A stretch of 7,549 bases of DNA from Candidatus Dojkabacteria bacterium (GCA_020429495.1 JAGQLJ010000037.1:1-7549); one strand, 5' to 3'; positions 1-6,462 are shown, counted from the first letter of the stretch. Notes: generated by a model not told the origin, from the letters alone. Program-made: numbers and translations.

Positions 1-105
1 CAGATAAGTAAATTTGATTACCAATTATACAATAGGTTGGTAGATTTGATAACCCTAAAACCCCACCCCAGCCCCTCCCCTTTAATTAAAGGGGAGGGGC
101 TTTAA
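1..105 (+). CDS. Possible C-terminal end of an upstream gene (partial)
   Basis: The frame starting at base 1 is open from the window edge to a TAA at 103-105, giving 34 residues. The first part reads like ordinary protein (QISKFDYQLYNRLVDLI). The last part (KPHPSPSPLIKGEGL) is simply the translation of the GC-rich palindromic repeat at 70-101 and its C-rich flank. The other two + frames contain stops within the first 10 bases. The reading is therefore that an upstream gene ends here and that a repeat has replaced or extended its C-terminus. Too little is visible to name a family. A non-coding alternative cannot be excluded, because 35 open codons can occur by chance. Confidence 0.4.
   Translation, partial: QISKFDYQLYNRLVDLITLKPHPSPSPLIKGEGL
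70..101. repeat. 32-bp perfect GC-rich palindrome, REP-like
   Basis: The arm AGCCCCTCCCCTTTAA is followed directly by its exact reverse complement, so 16 bp pair with 16 bp with no mismatch. Folded as RNA this gives a long hairpin with a tiny AATT loop. It is preceded by a C-rich run (59-69) and followed by TTAAACTGG. It stands out sharply from the AT-rich surroundings. Dispersed C-rich/G-rich palindromes of this look are known as REP-like elements in several bacterial genomes; membership in such a family here is inference. It may also serve as a transcription terminator or mRNA 3'-end stabiliser for the upstream gene, although a proper U-tract does not follow. Confidence 0.8.
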
Positions 106-182
106 ACTGGAGGGATTAAAACTCATATACATAACAACCAAAATGATTAATTTAATTGTTCATAAATGTTGAATTTCTAGGT

Positions 183-188
183 TATAAT
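183..188 (+). promoter_or_regulatory. -10 element of the tgt promoter, leaderless geometry
   Basis: An exact TATAAT ends 5 nt before the GTG start of tgt, placing the expected transcription start at the start codon itself. No convincing -35 is seen at 16-18 bp, and there is no Shine-Dalgarno sequence between the hexamer and the GTG. The same spacing recurs at three other genes in the window. Confidence 0.75.
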
Positions 189-193
189 TACCC

Positions 194-1321
194 GTGGAAA
201 AGAAAGAACTAAAAACAAAACACGGAAATATTCAGCTTCCAGCATTTTTACCAGATGCAACCTACGGTTCAATTAGAACAGCTTCTTTTAATGATGTGAA
301 AAAAGCAGGAATAAATGAAATTGTATCTACTACTCTTCATTTAGAGCAGAAAATTGGAAGCCAATATATAAAAAAGATGGAAGGTTTACATAAGTTTTTA
401 AATTGGAACAGGCCAATACTTACAGATAGTGGTGGATGGCAAGTCTTCTCTCTTATCAATTCTAATAAAGGAAATAAACAAAATAGAATAACTGATTTAG
501 GTTGCAGTTTTATCGATCCTGCTAGTGGCGATTATAGTTTGCTAACTCCTGAAGGTTCTATTGTAATTCAAGCTAACTTAGGAGCAGATATAATGACAGT
601 TTTAGATGACCCAATTATTGGGGATGCATCGCTAAAGGCTAGAAAGCAAAGTGTTGAATTAACAACAAAATGGGCGTCAAGAAGTAAACAGAAGTTTGAT
701 GAGATTTATAATGGTTCATATAAACCATATCTAGGAGCTGTTATTCAAGGCGCTGATGATAAAAAAATGCGAAAAGAAAGTGCTGAACAATTATTAGAAC
801 TAGATTTTGATTTGTACAACTTTGGAGGAATTCCAATGTATTCAGATATTTCATGGAAAAAAGACTTTCCAACTGGATTCTATAGAGAAATGCTAGCATA
901 TGTATCGGATCTAATTCCAGATAATAAATATAAATATGCAATGGGTGTTGGGCAACCAGAAGATATTGCCTATTGTGTTGATGCTGGTTGGGATATTTTT
1001 GACACAGTTTTACCAACAAGAAATGCAAGGCATGGATATTTATATGTGAATGAAGGTCAAGGGAATGAATCCAAGAGTTATGACAGCAAGAGAGCAAATA
1101 AAACTTTAAGCTACGATATTATGCATCTGCGTTCTGAGCGATATAAGTATGATGATAGCCCTGTTGATGAAACTTGTGACTGTGAGTGTTGCCGTACAGT
1201 TTCCCGAGCATACCTCCGTCACTTAATAAGAATAAAAGAACCTGCAGGGCAAAGACTATGTACAATTCACAATTTAGCTTTCTATGCTAAGTGGATGGAG
1301 CAATTACGAATTAAGAATTAA
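194..1321 (+). CDS. tgt: tRNA-guanine(34) transglycosylase
   Basis: This enzyme exchanges guanine 34 in GUN-anticodon tRNAs (Asp, Asn, His, Tyr) for preQ1 or queuine, on the route to queuosine. The 375 residues match the usual family length. Visible landmarks are the catalytic TDSGG (77-81, Asp78 as general acid/base), Gln185 in VIQG, the nucleophile Asp270 in DIFDTVLPTRNARHG, and the zinc site Cys328, Cys330, Cys333 plus His359 (CDCECC and IHN). These support a functional bacterial-type TGT, not an archaeosine enzyme. Pocket residues differ from the Zymomonas model: Trp82 where Tyr or Phe is usual, LDDP (137-140) instead of FDEC, and GGIPM (211-215) instead of GGLAV. The GTG start is chosen because TATAAT lies 5 nt upstream and the N-terminus then aligns with the family. 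The last six residues and the stop are encoded by a heptanucleotide repeat. No queuosine synthesis genes are nearby, so salvage is plausible but unproven. Confidence 0.95.
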   Translation: MEKKELKTKHGNIQLPAFLPDATYGSIRTASFNDVKKAGINEIVSTTLHLEQKIGSQYIKKMEGLHKFLNWNRPILTDSGGWQVFSLINSNKGNKQNRITDLGCSFIDPASGDYSLLTPEGSIVIQANLGADIMTVLDDPIIGDASLKARKQSVELTTKWASRSKQKFDEIYNGSYKPYLGAVIQGADDKKMRKESAEQLLELDFDLYNFGGIPMYSDISWKKDFPTGFYREMLAYVSDLIPDNKYKYAMGVGQPEDIAYCVDAGWDIFDTVLPTRNARHGYLYVNEGQGNESKSYDSKRANKTLSYDIMHLRSERYKYDDSPVDETCDCECCRTVSRAYLRHLIRIKEPAGQRLCTIHNLAFYAKWMEQLRIKN

Positions 1322-1336
1322 AAATTACGAATTAGC
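1302..1336. repeat. Heptanucleotide tandem repeat AATTANN x5
   Basis: Five consecutive 7-bp units are seen: AATTACG, AATTAAG, AATTAAA, AATTACG, AATTAGC. The first five bases are constant in every unit. The array covers the last codons of tgt (Leu-Arg-Ile-Lys-Asn), its TAA stop, and most of the 18 bp separating tgt from the converging acetyltransferase gene. Heptameric short tandem repeats (STRR) are known from cyanobacteria; kinship to those is only a resemblance. Confidence 0.8.
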
Positions 1337-1339
1337 AAT

Positions 1340-2131
1340 CTATTGTTCTTTTATCTTTTTACTTAAATCTTTTCTTACACAAATAAGTGGTGCAAATACT
1401 GTTCGGTCATCTCGTTCTCTTTGAATTTCGTTTATTGCATTGCATACAATTTTAAATTTCTCATTTGTTAGAATTGATGTATCAACTAAATCAGTAGATA
1501 TAATATCAACATCCTGTGCTTGCAGCGAAACTACCTGTTTTTCTTTTTTTACTTGATAAATTTCAGCAGGAGTTTTAGTCATAAAATATAGTGATTGTAC
1601 TGTTTGTCCAAAAGCATAATCATCTGATGTAAGGGGTATTCCACCCCAAAAGACTTCATATTCAGGCAAAGCTTTAATTCTTGCTCCTACTGCAATAGGA
1701 TTTTTAGTGAATCCATTAATAAAACATGGATTTAGTTCCTTGACTACTTGTTGATATAGTCTCATGCCTATGCCTTGTCCTCTATACTTCTCATCAACTG
1801 CTATACTACTAATTTCCACTCCTATAAATTCATCTTCTGGTATAAATCCGAATAAATTTAGCATAGCTTTTCGCATCAGCTTACCTCGTTTATCATCATC
1901 GTTATTGGCGTAACGCATAACAGCTGCGTATCCGATAATTTTGTCTCCATCTTTTGCAACAAAGATTGTAGCTCGATTAGGGAAATTGACTTCATGTATT
2001 GCATTTTCTAATGAGTTACCTTCAGGAGTACCTCCAAAACCGTTATTTATCAAATCTATCCATTCTGGATGATGGCCTGATTCAATTAGCTCAACAGCTT
2101 CTTTAGCTTCTAACGATGATATTTCTGTCAT
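1340..2131 (-). CDS. GNAT-family N-acetyltransferase
   Basis: This is a predicted cytoplasmic acetyl-CoA-dependent acetyltransferase of 263 residues. The signature is motif A, running from about residue 107 to 130: a beta strand (ISSIAVD), then the acetyl-CoA pyrophosphate-binding loop RGQGIG (117-122) and the helix MRLYQQVV. Upstream, ATIFVAKDGDKIIGYAAV (54-71) fits the beta2-beta3 strands of the fold. The region after about residue 195 is longer than a minimal GNAT domain (about 150 residues) and carries no motif I recognise. The substrate cannot be told from sequence; small molecules, protein N-termini and aminoglycosides are all family possibilities. The ATG start is supported by an extended -10 (TGA plus TATAAT) exactly 5 nt upstream. 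The gene converges on tgt with an 18-bp gap and is divergent from gpmI, sharing a 78-bp intergenic region. It ends in TAG, unlike its neighbours. Confidence 0.85.
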   Translation of the reverse strand: MTEISSLEAKEAVELIESGHHPEWIDLINNGFGGTPEGNSLENAIHEVNFPNRATIFVAKDGDKIIGYAAVMRYANNDDDKRGKLMRKAMLNLFGFIPEDEFIGVEISSIAVDEKYRGQGIGMRLYQQVVKELNPCFINGFTKNPIAVGARIKALPEYEVFWGGIPLTSDDYAFGQTVQSLYFMTKTPAEIYQVKKEKQVVSLQAQDVDIISTDLVDTSILTNEKFKIVCNAINEIQRERDDRTVFAPLICVRKDLSKKIKEQ

Positions 2132-2136
2132 TAATT

Positions 2137-2145
2137 ATTATATCA
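2137..2145 (-). promoter_or_regulatory. Extended -10 promoter of the acetyltransferase gene
   Basis: On the minus strand the sequence reads TGA then TATAAT, a perfect extended -10 (TGN-TATAAT). It is followed by 5 nt (AATTA) and the ATG. Transcription would begin at about the A of the ATG, giving a leaderless mRNA. No clear -35 is seen, which is usual for extended -10 promoters. Confidence 0.75.
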
Positions 2146-2195
2146 TCAAGATATATTATTAGCTACTATAGGTAGAATGTTTCACTTCACTCCTG

Positions 2196-2201
2196 TATGA
2201 T
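2196..2201 (+). promoter_or_regulatory. Probable -10 element of gpmI
   Basis: TATGAT (5 of 6 consensus bases), directly preceded by TG, lies 8 nt before the gpmI ATG. A GATTAT at 2199-2204 sits at the 5-nt spacing seen at other genes but matches consensus less well. No Shine-Dalgarno sequence is present. Either reading predicts a leader of zero to a few bases. Confidence 0.5.
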
Positions 2202-2209
2202 TATTATGT

Positions 2210-3757
2210 ATGAAAGAAGACTATCCAAAACCAGTAGTTTTAATATCTATGGATGGTGTAGGCTCTGCTCCTCCAGGGCCTGGAAACGCCTTAACACAAG
2301 CAAATACACCGAACTTAGATAAATATTGGCCGCTCTATCCTCATGGAATGTTAGAGGCAGCAGGACTATACGTGGGCTTACCAGAAGGTACAGATGGAAA
2401 CAGTGAAGTTGGTCATGTGACTATGGGAGCAGGAAAAATAATTTTACAAGACTTACCAAGAATTGATAATGCTGTTGCTAATAAATCTTTTTTTGATAAT
2501 GTGATGCTTAAAAAAGCTTTTGAACATGCAGAACAAAACAAAGGATCTGTGCATTTTATGGGAATAACAGGCCATGGGCTTGTTCATGGATCTCTTGAGC
2601 ATTTATTTGCCCTAATTGAGCTTGCAGCACAACTAAAGTTTAATCCTGATAAAGTTTTTATCCATTGTTTTTTAGATGGAAGAGATTCTCCTACGGATGA
2701 TGGAGTTAATGTTTTAGAAGAGATTCAAGCTAAGTGTTTGCAAAAACGTACAGGGATTATTGCATCTATGGTTGGAAGAGCGATTGCTATGGATAGAAAT
2801 AAAAACTGGAAAAGAACTCAGAAAGCTTATGATATGTTAACTCAAGGAAAAGGAAAAGTTATTTCTGATTGGAAAAAAGAACTTACTCAACAATATAAAA
2901 ATAAAGTATCTGATGAGTATACTGAACCTACACTTATAGTGGAAGGGAATTCTAAGCCTCATATTATTCAATCTGGAGATTCAGTAATAATGTTCAACTT
3001 TAGACCTGATAGGGCACAACAAATTACTCGTGCTTTTGAAGATGAAAATTTTCCAGGTTGGCAAAGAGAAATGATTTCAAACCTTTTCTATACAGGATTT
3101 ACAGACTATAAGAATGGCTTTCCAAAAAATATTGCTTTTCCTGCTGAGGAAGTAACTGATCCTCTGGGAAAAATTATATCTGAAAATGGTCTAAAACAAT
3201 TAAGACTAGCAGAATCTGAAAAGTTTCCTCATGTTACATACTTTTTCAATGGAGGTACTGGTAAAGTTTTTGAAAATGAAAAGTGGATTGAAGTCCCATC
3301 ACCAAAGGTTGCAACATATGATCAAAAGCCAGAGATGAGTCAAAGATGGCTTACAGATGTGTTATTAGAAAAAATGCAAACAGATGAATTTGATTTCATT
3401 CTAATAAATTATGCAGGACCAGATATGGTTGCTCATACTGGAAATATAAAAGCTGCAATTACAGCAATGGAAGTTTGTGATGAGTGTGTAGGAAGAGTTA
3501 TCGAAGCTACACTTGCAAAAAATGGTGCAGTTGTAATAACTGCAGATCATGGGAATATTGAAGAGATGATAGACGTTCAAACAGGTAAGAACGATACAAA
3601 ACATTCGGTTAACCAAGTGCCAGTAATGATTATTCAGAAAGGACTATCTCCAAGAGAATTACCTGTGGGTAATTTGGCTGATATTGCTCCAACAATACTG
3701 TCACTATATGGTATAGAAATTCCACCAGCTATGACGGGTAGAAATTTACTGATATAA
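2210..3757 (+). CDS. gpmI: 2,3-bisphosphoglycerate-independent phosphoglycerate mutase
   Basis: This enzyme interconverts 3- and 2-phosphoglycerate in glycolysis and gluconeogenesis through a phosphoserine intermediate, using two Mn2+ ions. The 515 residues equal the normal family length, and both domains are intact. Phosphatase-domain metal ligands and the nucleophile are visible: Asp15 in MDGVG, Ser65 in DGNSEVGH, Asp405 and His409 in PDMVAHTG, Asp446 and His447 in ITADHGN, and His465 in TKHS. Transferase-domain substrate-binding residues include His126, DGRD (156-159), Arg190, Arg196 and NFRPDR (263-268). PHVTYFFNGG (340-349) is also typical. Minor departures are DGVG for the common DGWG and VAHTG for VGHTG; neither removes a ligand. 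The ATG at 2210 gives a family-like N-terminus. A further gene follows after 40 bp with no terminator between them, so read-through is possible. Confidence 0.97.
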   Translation: MKEDYPKPVVLISMDGVGSAPPGPGNALTQANTPNLDKYWPLYPHGMLEAAGLYVGLPEGTDGNSEVGHVTMGAGKIILQDLPRIDNAVANKSFFDNVMLKKAFEHAEQNKGSVHFMGITGHGLVHGSLEHLFALIELAAQLKFNPDKVFIHCFLDGRDSPTDDGVNVLEEIQAKCLQKRTGIIASMVGRAIAMDRNKNWKRTQKAYDMLTQGKGKVISDWKKELTQQYKNKVSDEYTEPTLIVEGNSKPHIIQSGDSVIMFNFRPDRAQQITRAFEDENFPGWQREMISNLFYTGFTDYKNGFPKNIAFPAEEVTDPLGKIISENGLKQLRLAESEKFPHVTYFFNGGTGKVFENEKWIEVPSPKVATYDQKPEMSQRWLTDVLLEKMQTDEFDFILINYAGPDMVAHTGNIKAAITAMEVCDECVGRVIEATLAKNGAVVITADHGNIEEMIDVQTGKNDTKHSVNQVPVMIIQKGLSPRELPVGNLADIAPTILSLYGIEIPPAMTGRNLLI

Positions 3758-3783
3758 TTCTGAAAATCCAAAATATTCTATTT

Positions 3784-3789
3784 TTTAAT
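3784..3789 (+). promoter_or_regulatory. Weak candidate -10 for the 558-aa surface protein gene
   Basis: TTTAAT (5 of 6 consensus bases) lies 8 nt before the ATG at 3798, similar to the gpmI spacing. The region is so T/A-rich that alternatives overlap it (TAATTT at 3786-3791, TATATT at 3791-3796), so the exact box is uncertain. There is no Shine-Dalgarno sequence. The gene could instead be read from gpmI. Confidence 0.3.
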
Positions 3790-3797
3790 TTATATTT

Positions 3798-5474
3798 ATG
3801 AGTGATGAGAAAATGTCTGACATGAAAGAAATGTCTGATGATAGTACACCAAGTGGTAAAGGTAAGATGATGCAAGATAAAAATACAATAAGGGCTTTTT
3901 TTATTGGTGCTGGAGCAATTGTTATTCTAGCAGTTATTGCATTGGTATTTTTGCTTCAAGGTAATTCAGCAAAGAGTTTTAATGTAACATCTGGTGTTGA
4001 AGAAGCAGGAGTTTATCTTGAACAGTCTGTTGATGCAACAATTGATGCTGTAAACTTATCAAAGTTTGATCCTTCAGATCCACTTGCTTCAATAGATTTT
4101 GAAAAACTAGATAAAAAATTAAATGAGCTTTCAGATAAATTTAAATTTCTTGCGTCTCCATCAAAAACAAATGCTATAGATTTAAGAGGCAAGACTGTCA
4201 ATGAAGTAATTGATACAAAGATTGATTTAACAGCAGATGGCGAAGTTACTACGCTTAGTTTGAATTTAAATTCATATACTCAATATTCAGAAAACTACGA
4301 TGCAAGTAAATATCACTTAGATACAACTGCAGAAATGCTAAAGTTCTTTGAAGAGACTTCAGATGAAGAGATTAATCAAATGTTAAATGATATAAACTTT
4401 TACATCACAGGCAATATTGCAGTAGTTAATGGATCTAATGGAAGTGCTGATATGGATGTAGTGATTGCTTTAATTGATGGTAAAGGATATTTCATTCTTG
4501 AGAACTTAAATAACAATGGTCTGGTTACTCCAGAAGACATGAATGCAATAGCTCCACTAATTGGGCAAACAGTTAGCGTAAATCCAACAGACGCGGTAAA
4601 AGAGATATTCTCTTTCTACACAGATATGTTGAATCAAACTTCATCCGTTAGTGCATATAATAACTTATCAGAATTTAAAGATTCTGATGAATATAAACAG
4701 CTAAATACACAGCTTGCTAATTCTTTCCAAGGAATGCCACAAGAAGAACTAGATTTGATTCAGAAATCAGGACCAAAGGTGTTGAACATTATTCAAGATA
4801 ATGTTGCCGATCTAGATGTTTTTATAAACGTTTCTGAAGTTGATCCATTTTCAGAGAACACCAACTCTATTTGTTATAGTGGTGACCTAAACTCAACAGG
4901 GATTGTAGAAACAACACAAAATACATTCTTAGATTCTTATGATGTAATTGTAGAAGATATGAAAGATATATATTCTAAATCAGATACTTATGCTGATATG
5001 GTTCCACAGGATGACCAAATTAAACAAAATAGACAATCTGTAATGGAGACATTTGAATCTATTTCAGCATTTGCAAATTTAGTAAAATTCAACCTAACTT
5101 CTTGTCATGATAAAGACAACAGTTTCTCAACAGGAATAGGAATGGATTTTGATGTTGAATTATTTGGTAATGGTGTTGAGGGTTATTTAAATAACTATAT
5201 CCAATCATTCAACTCTGACTTTGAAATGCCTAGCTTAACTGCAGACATGGATTTGACTGATGAATTTACAAATATATTTAAAGATCTATCTTCAACATAT
5301 GATGGTGCTCTGACCCCTACAGACACTTACGATACTGTAGATTATAGTCAATATGATGATTCTTATGTTCCATCTCAGTCACCTGAAGAGGAAGCATTAA
5401 CAAATAAGTACTTAGCAGGTGAAATTACATATGAAGAATATGTAAATGCACTAAATGATTTGTATGGTTTATAA
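3798..5474 (+). CDS. Membrane-anchored surface protein of unknown function
   Basis: I do not recognise this 558-residue protein as a named family. It has a short polar N-terminus with three MSD motifs (residues 1, 6, 12) and lysines at 21, 23 and 28. One hydrophobic segment follows at about 34-54, with no signal-peptidase or lipobox cysteine. The lysines ahead of the helix predict an N-in topology, with about 500 residues outside the membrane. The outer region is acidic, rich in Asn, Ser, Asp and Thr, and has only two cysteines (359 and 436), which might form a disulfide. Residues about 505-530 are a Tyr/Asp/Ser/Pro-rich linker. The last ~30 residues (core NKYLAGEITYEEYVNALNDL) resemble the SHOCT-type short helical C-terminal motif. 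In-frame ATGs at 3813, 3822 and 3831 are alternative starts; 3798 is preferred because it gives the longest N-terminus. The gene ends at a strong terminator. Confidence 0.85.
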   Translation: MSDEKMSDMKEMSDDSTPSGKGKMMQDKNTIRAFFIGAGAIVILAVIALVFLLQGNSAKSFNVTSGVEEAGVYLEQSVDATIDAVNLSKFDPSDPLASIDFEKLDKKLNELSDKFKFLASPSKTNAIDLRGKTVNEVIDTKIDLTADGEVTTLSLNLNSYTQYSENYDASKYHLDTTAEMLKFFEETSDEEINQMLNDINFYITGNIAVVNGSNGSADMDVVIALIDGKGYFILENLNNNGLVTPEDMNAIAPLIGQTVSVNPTDAVKEIFSFYTDMLNQTSSVSAYNNLSEFKDSDEYKQLNTQLANSFQGMPQEELDLIQKSGPKVLNIIQDNVADLDVFINVSEVDPFSENTNSICYSGDLNSTGIVETTQNTFLDSYDVIVEDMKDIYSKSDTYADMVPQDDQIKQNRQSVMETFESISAFANLVKFNLTSCHDKDNSFSTGIGMDFDVELFGNGVEGYLNNYIQSFNSDFEMPSLTADMDLTDEFTNIFKDLSSTYDGALTPTDTYDTVDYSQYDDSYVPSQSPEEEALTNKYLAGEITYEEYVNALNDLYGL

Positions 5475-5492
5475 AATATAAGTCAGCTATTT

Positions 5493-5537
5493 TTAGGGAG
5501 CTAATAATTATTGGCTCCCTAATTTATCTTTTGTTTT
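5493..5537 (+). terminator. Intrinsic terminator after the 558-aa gene
   Basis: TTAGGGAGC (5493-5501) pairs perfectly with GCTCCCTAA (5514-5522), a 9-bp stem. The 12-nt loop can pair further (U-G, A-U, A-U). A T-rich tail follows at 5523-5537. It lies 18 bp after the stop codon and separates this unit from the promoter of the 221-aa gene. Confidence 0.85.
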
Positions 5538-5545
5538 GATATAAT
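5537..5545 (+). promoter_or_regulatory. Extended -10 promoter of the 221-aa gene
   Basis: TGA followed by TATAAT forms a perfect extended -10. The hexamer ends 5 nt (ACTGA) before the ATG at 5551, so a leaderless transcript is predicted. It sits directly behind the T-tail of the preceding terminator. No Shine-Dalgarno sequence is present. Confidence 0.8.
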
Positions 5546-5550
5546 ACTGA

Positions 5551-6216
5551 ATGGGACAGTTTTACAGATTTAAAGCAATAACTTCAATAATCTTATTATT
5601 TCTTTTTGTAATATTTTGTTCTTTAGCAATTGTACTATTCTTTGCTGCAGGTTGGTTACACACCTATAGAATTTTCACTGCTGAAACTCCAGTAGCAAAA
5701 TTAGAAATATCACCACTCAAAGAAGATGAAAAAGGAAAATATTTTGATGTAACCCTAATTCAAGTTATTGGTGTTTCACCATTGGCAGCAACATTTAATC
5801 CATCTAATGAAGTAGATAATACTCTAGCAGCAGGAGATGCAAAAACATATAGACTTTATGGTGATCAAGTTGATGTAGGTGGTCCAACAATTAAATTTCA
5901 CGATTATCTAACATTTTTAAATTTTGAGACTGTATATAAAATTGCTTACATAAGATCTGAATATTCAGATGCAAAAGTTGAAGAAGCCAGAACTCCAGAG
6001 ATGACACGAAGATTTGATTTAAATGGTGGGTACTCTACTTGGAGATCTATTCAAGAGGATATTCAAAATAATACATTCAGAGGAAACATTTTGAAATTAT
6101 TCGTAGCTAATATACCCCAGCTAAATTCAAGAGGAGTATTTGTTACTGATAAGGAGCAAACCTTAACTCTTTGTGTAACAGAAGAAGGATTCTTGTTCTG
6201 TAACAAGGAAATATAA
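5551..6216 (+). CDS. Single-pass membrane protein, conserved but uncharacterised type
   Basis: The 221-residue protein has a strongly hydrophobic helix at about 11-35, preceded by Arg6 and Lys8, so the N-terminus should stay inside and about 185 residues should face outward. The central stretch YRLYGDQVDVGG (100-111), then LTFLNFETVYKIAYIRSEYSD (about 120-140), resembles a block I recall from small bacterial membrane proteins. Those have a 'GDQW.VDAR...K' segment followed by 'LG...YRL.R..GRY', and some are annotated, without good support, as efflux-pump-like. There is no transporter architecture here, so that label should not be used. Cys208 and Cys217 near the C-terminus could form a disulfide-closed hairpin. 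The function is unknown. The gene is a single transcription unit between a terminator and the tRNA-Cys promoter. Confidence 0.8.
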   Translation: MGQFYRFKAITSIILLFLFVIFCSLAIVLFFAAGWLHTYRIFTAETPVAKLEISPLKEDEKGKYFDVTLIQVIGVSPLAATFNPSNEVDNTLAAGDAKTYRLYGDQVDVGGPTIKFHDYLTFLNFETVYKIAYIRSEYSDAKVEEARTPEMTRRFDLNGGYSTWRSIQEDIQNNTFRGNILKLFVANIPQLNSRGVFVTDKEQTLTLCVTEEGFLFCNKEI

Positions 6217-6259
6217 CGTGTTATCTCCAAAACCATTCGTCATAAATTAGTTTTTCGGA

Positions 6260-6265
6260 TATAAT
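6260..6265 (+). promoter_or_regulatory. -10 element of the tRNA-Cys promoter
   Basis: An exact TATAAT lies 28 nt before the first base of the mature tRNA. This predicts a precursor with a 5' leader of about 20 nt for RNase P removal. This contrasts with the protein genes, where the same hexamer abuts the start codon. A -35 box is not evident. Confidence 0.65.
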
Positions 6266-6293
6266 CACTAGAAGTATTAAATACACTTTTCAA

Positions 6294-6367
6294 GGTGTCA
6301 TAGCCAAGTGGTAAGGCATGAGTCTGCAAAACTCTGATCCCGGGTTCGAATCCCGGTGACACCTCCA
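6294..6367 (+). tRNA. tRNA-Cys (anticodon GCA), CCA encoded
   Basis: A full cloverleaf can be drawn. The acceptor stem is GGTGTCA (6294-6300) with TGACACC (6357-6363). The D stem is GCC with GGC. The anticodon stem is 6319-6323 with 6331-6335, and its seven-base loop CTGCAAA holds GCA at 6326-6328. The T stem CCGGG with CCCGG encloses the canonical TTCGAAT. U73 is the discriminator expected for Cys tRNAs, and CCA (6365-6367) is encoded in the DNA. The outermost anticodon-stem pair (27-43) is a U-U mismatch; the other four pairs are intact. It is read from its own promoter, and a hairpin repeat starts 5 bp after the CCA. Confidence 0.97.
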
Positions 6368-6372
6368 GTAGA

Positions 6373-6401
6373 TGTCATGGTTCGACAAGCTCACCATGAC
6401 A
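6373..6401. repeat. Inverted repeat next to tRNA-Cys, REP-like hairpin
   Basis: TGTCATGGT (6373-6381) pairs perfectly with ACCATGACA (6393-6401) around an 11-nt loop, TCGACAAGCTC. The core GGTTCGACAAGCTCACC is a sequence I associate with dispersed REP-like elements in many bacterial genomes; that is recollection, not a search. It is followed by AATATATATTTC, not a U-run, so it is at best an imperfect terminator for the tRNA. It may act as a 3' processing or stop structure. Confidence 0.7.
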
Positions 6402-6462
6402 ATATATATTTCGGGAAAATTATGTGTAGTAAGTAAATATAGCATAAATACAGCATATACCG

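Noticed and set aside
741..1097. 118-codon open frame on the minus strand inside tgt
   Set aside because: It lies wholly within the well-supported tgt gene, its translation is low in recognisable structure, and no promoter or start context supports it.
3401..3616. 71-codon minus-strand frame within gpmI
   Set aside because: It overlaps the most conserved metal-binding part of gpmI; the Cys/Tyr-rich translation is a mirror of that coding strand.
4013..4201. 62-codon minus-strand frame within the surface protein gene
   Set aside because: It is opposite a real gene, with no upstream promoter and no family resemblance.
6191..6208. Small hairpin (CTTGTT/AACAAG) at the end of the 221-aa gene as a terminator
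   Set aside because: The stem is weak, lies inside the coding sequence and is followed by AAATATAACG, not a T-run.
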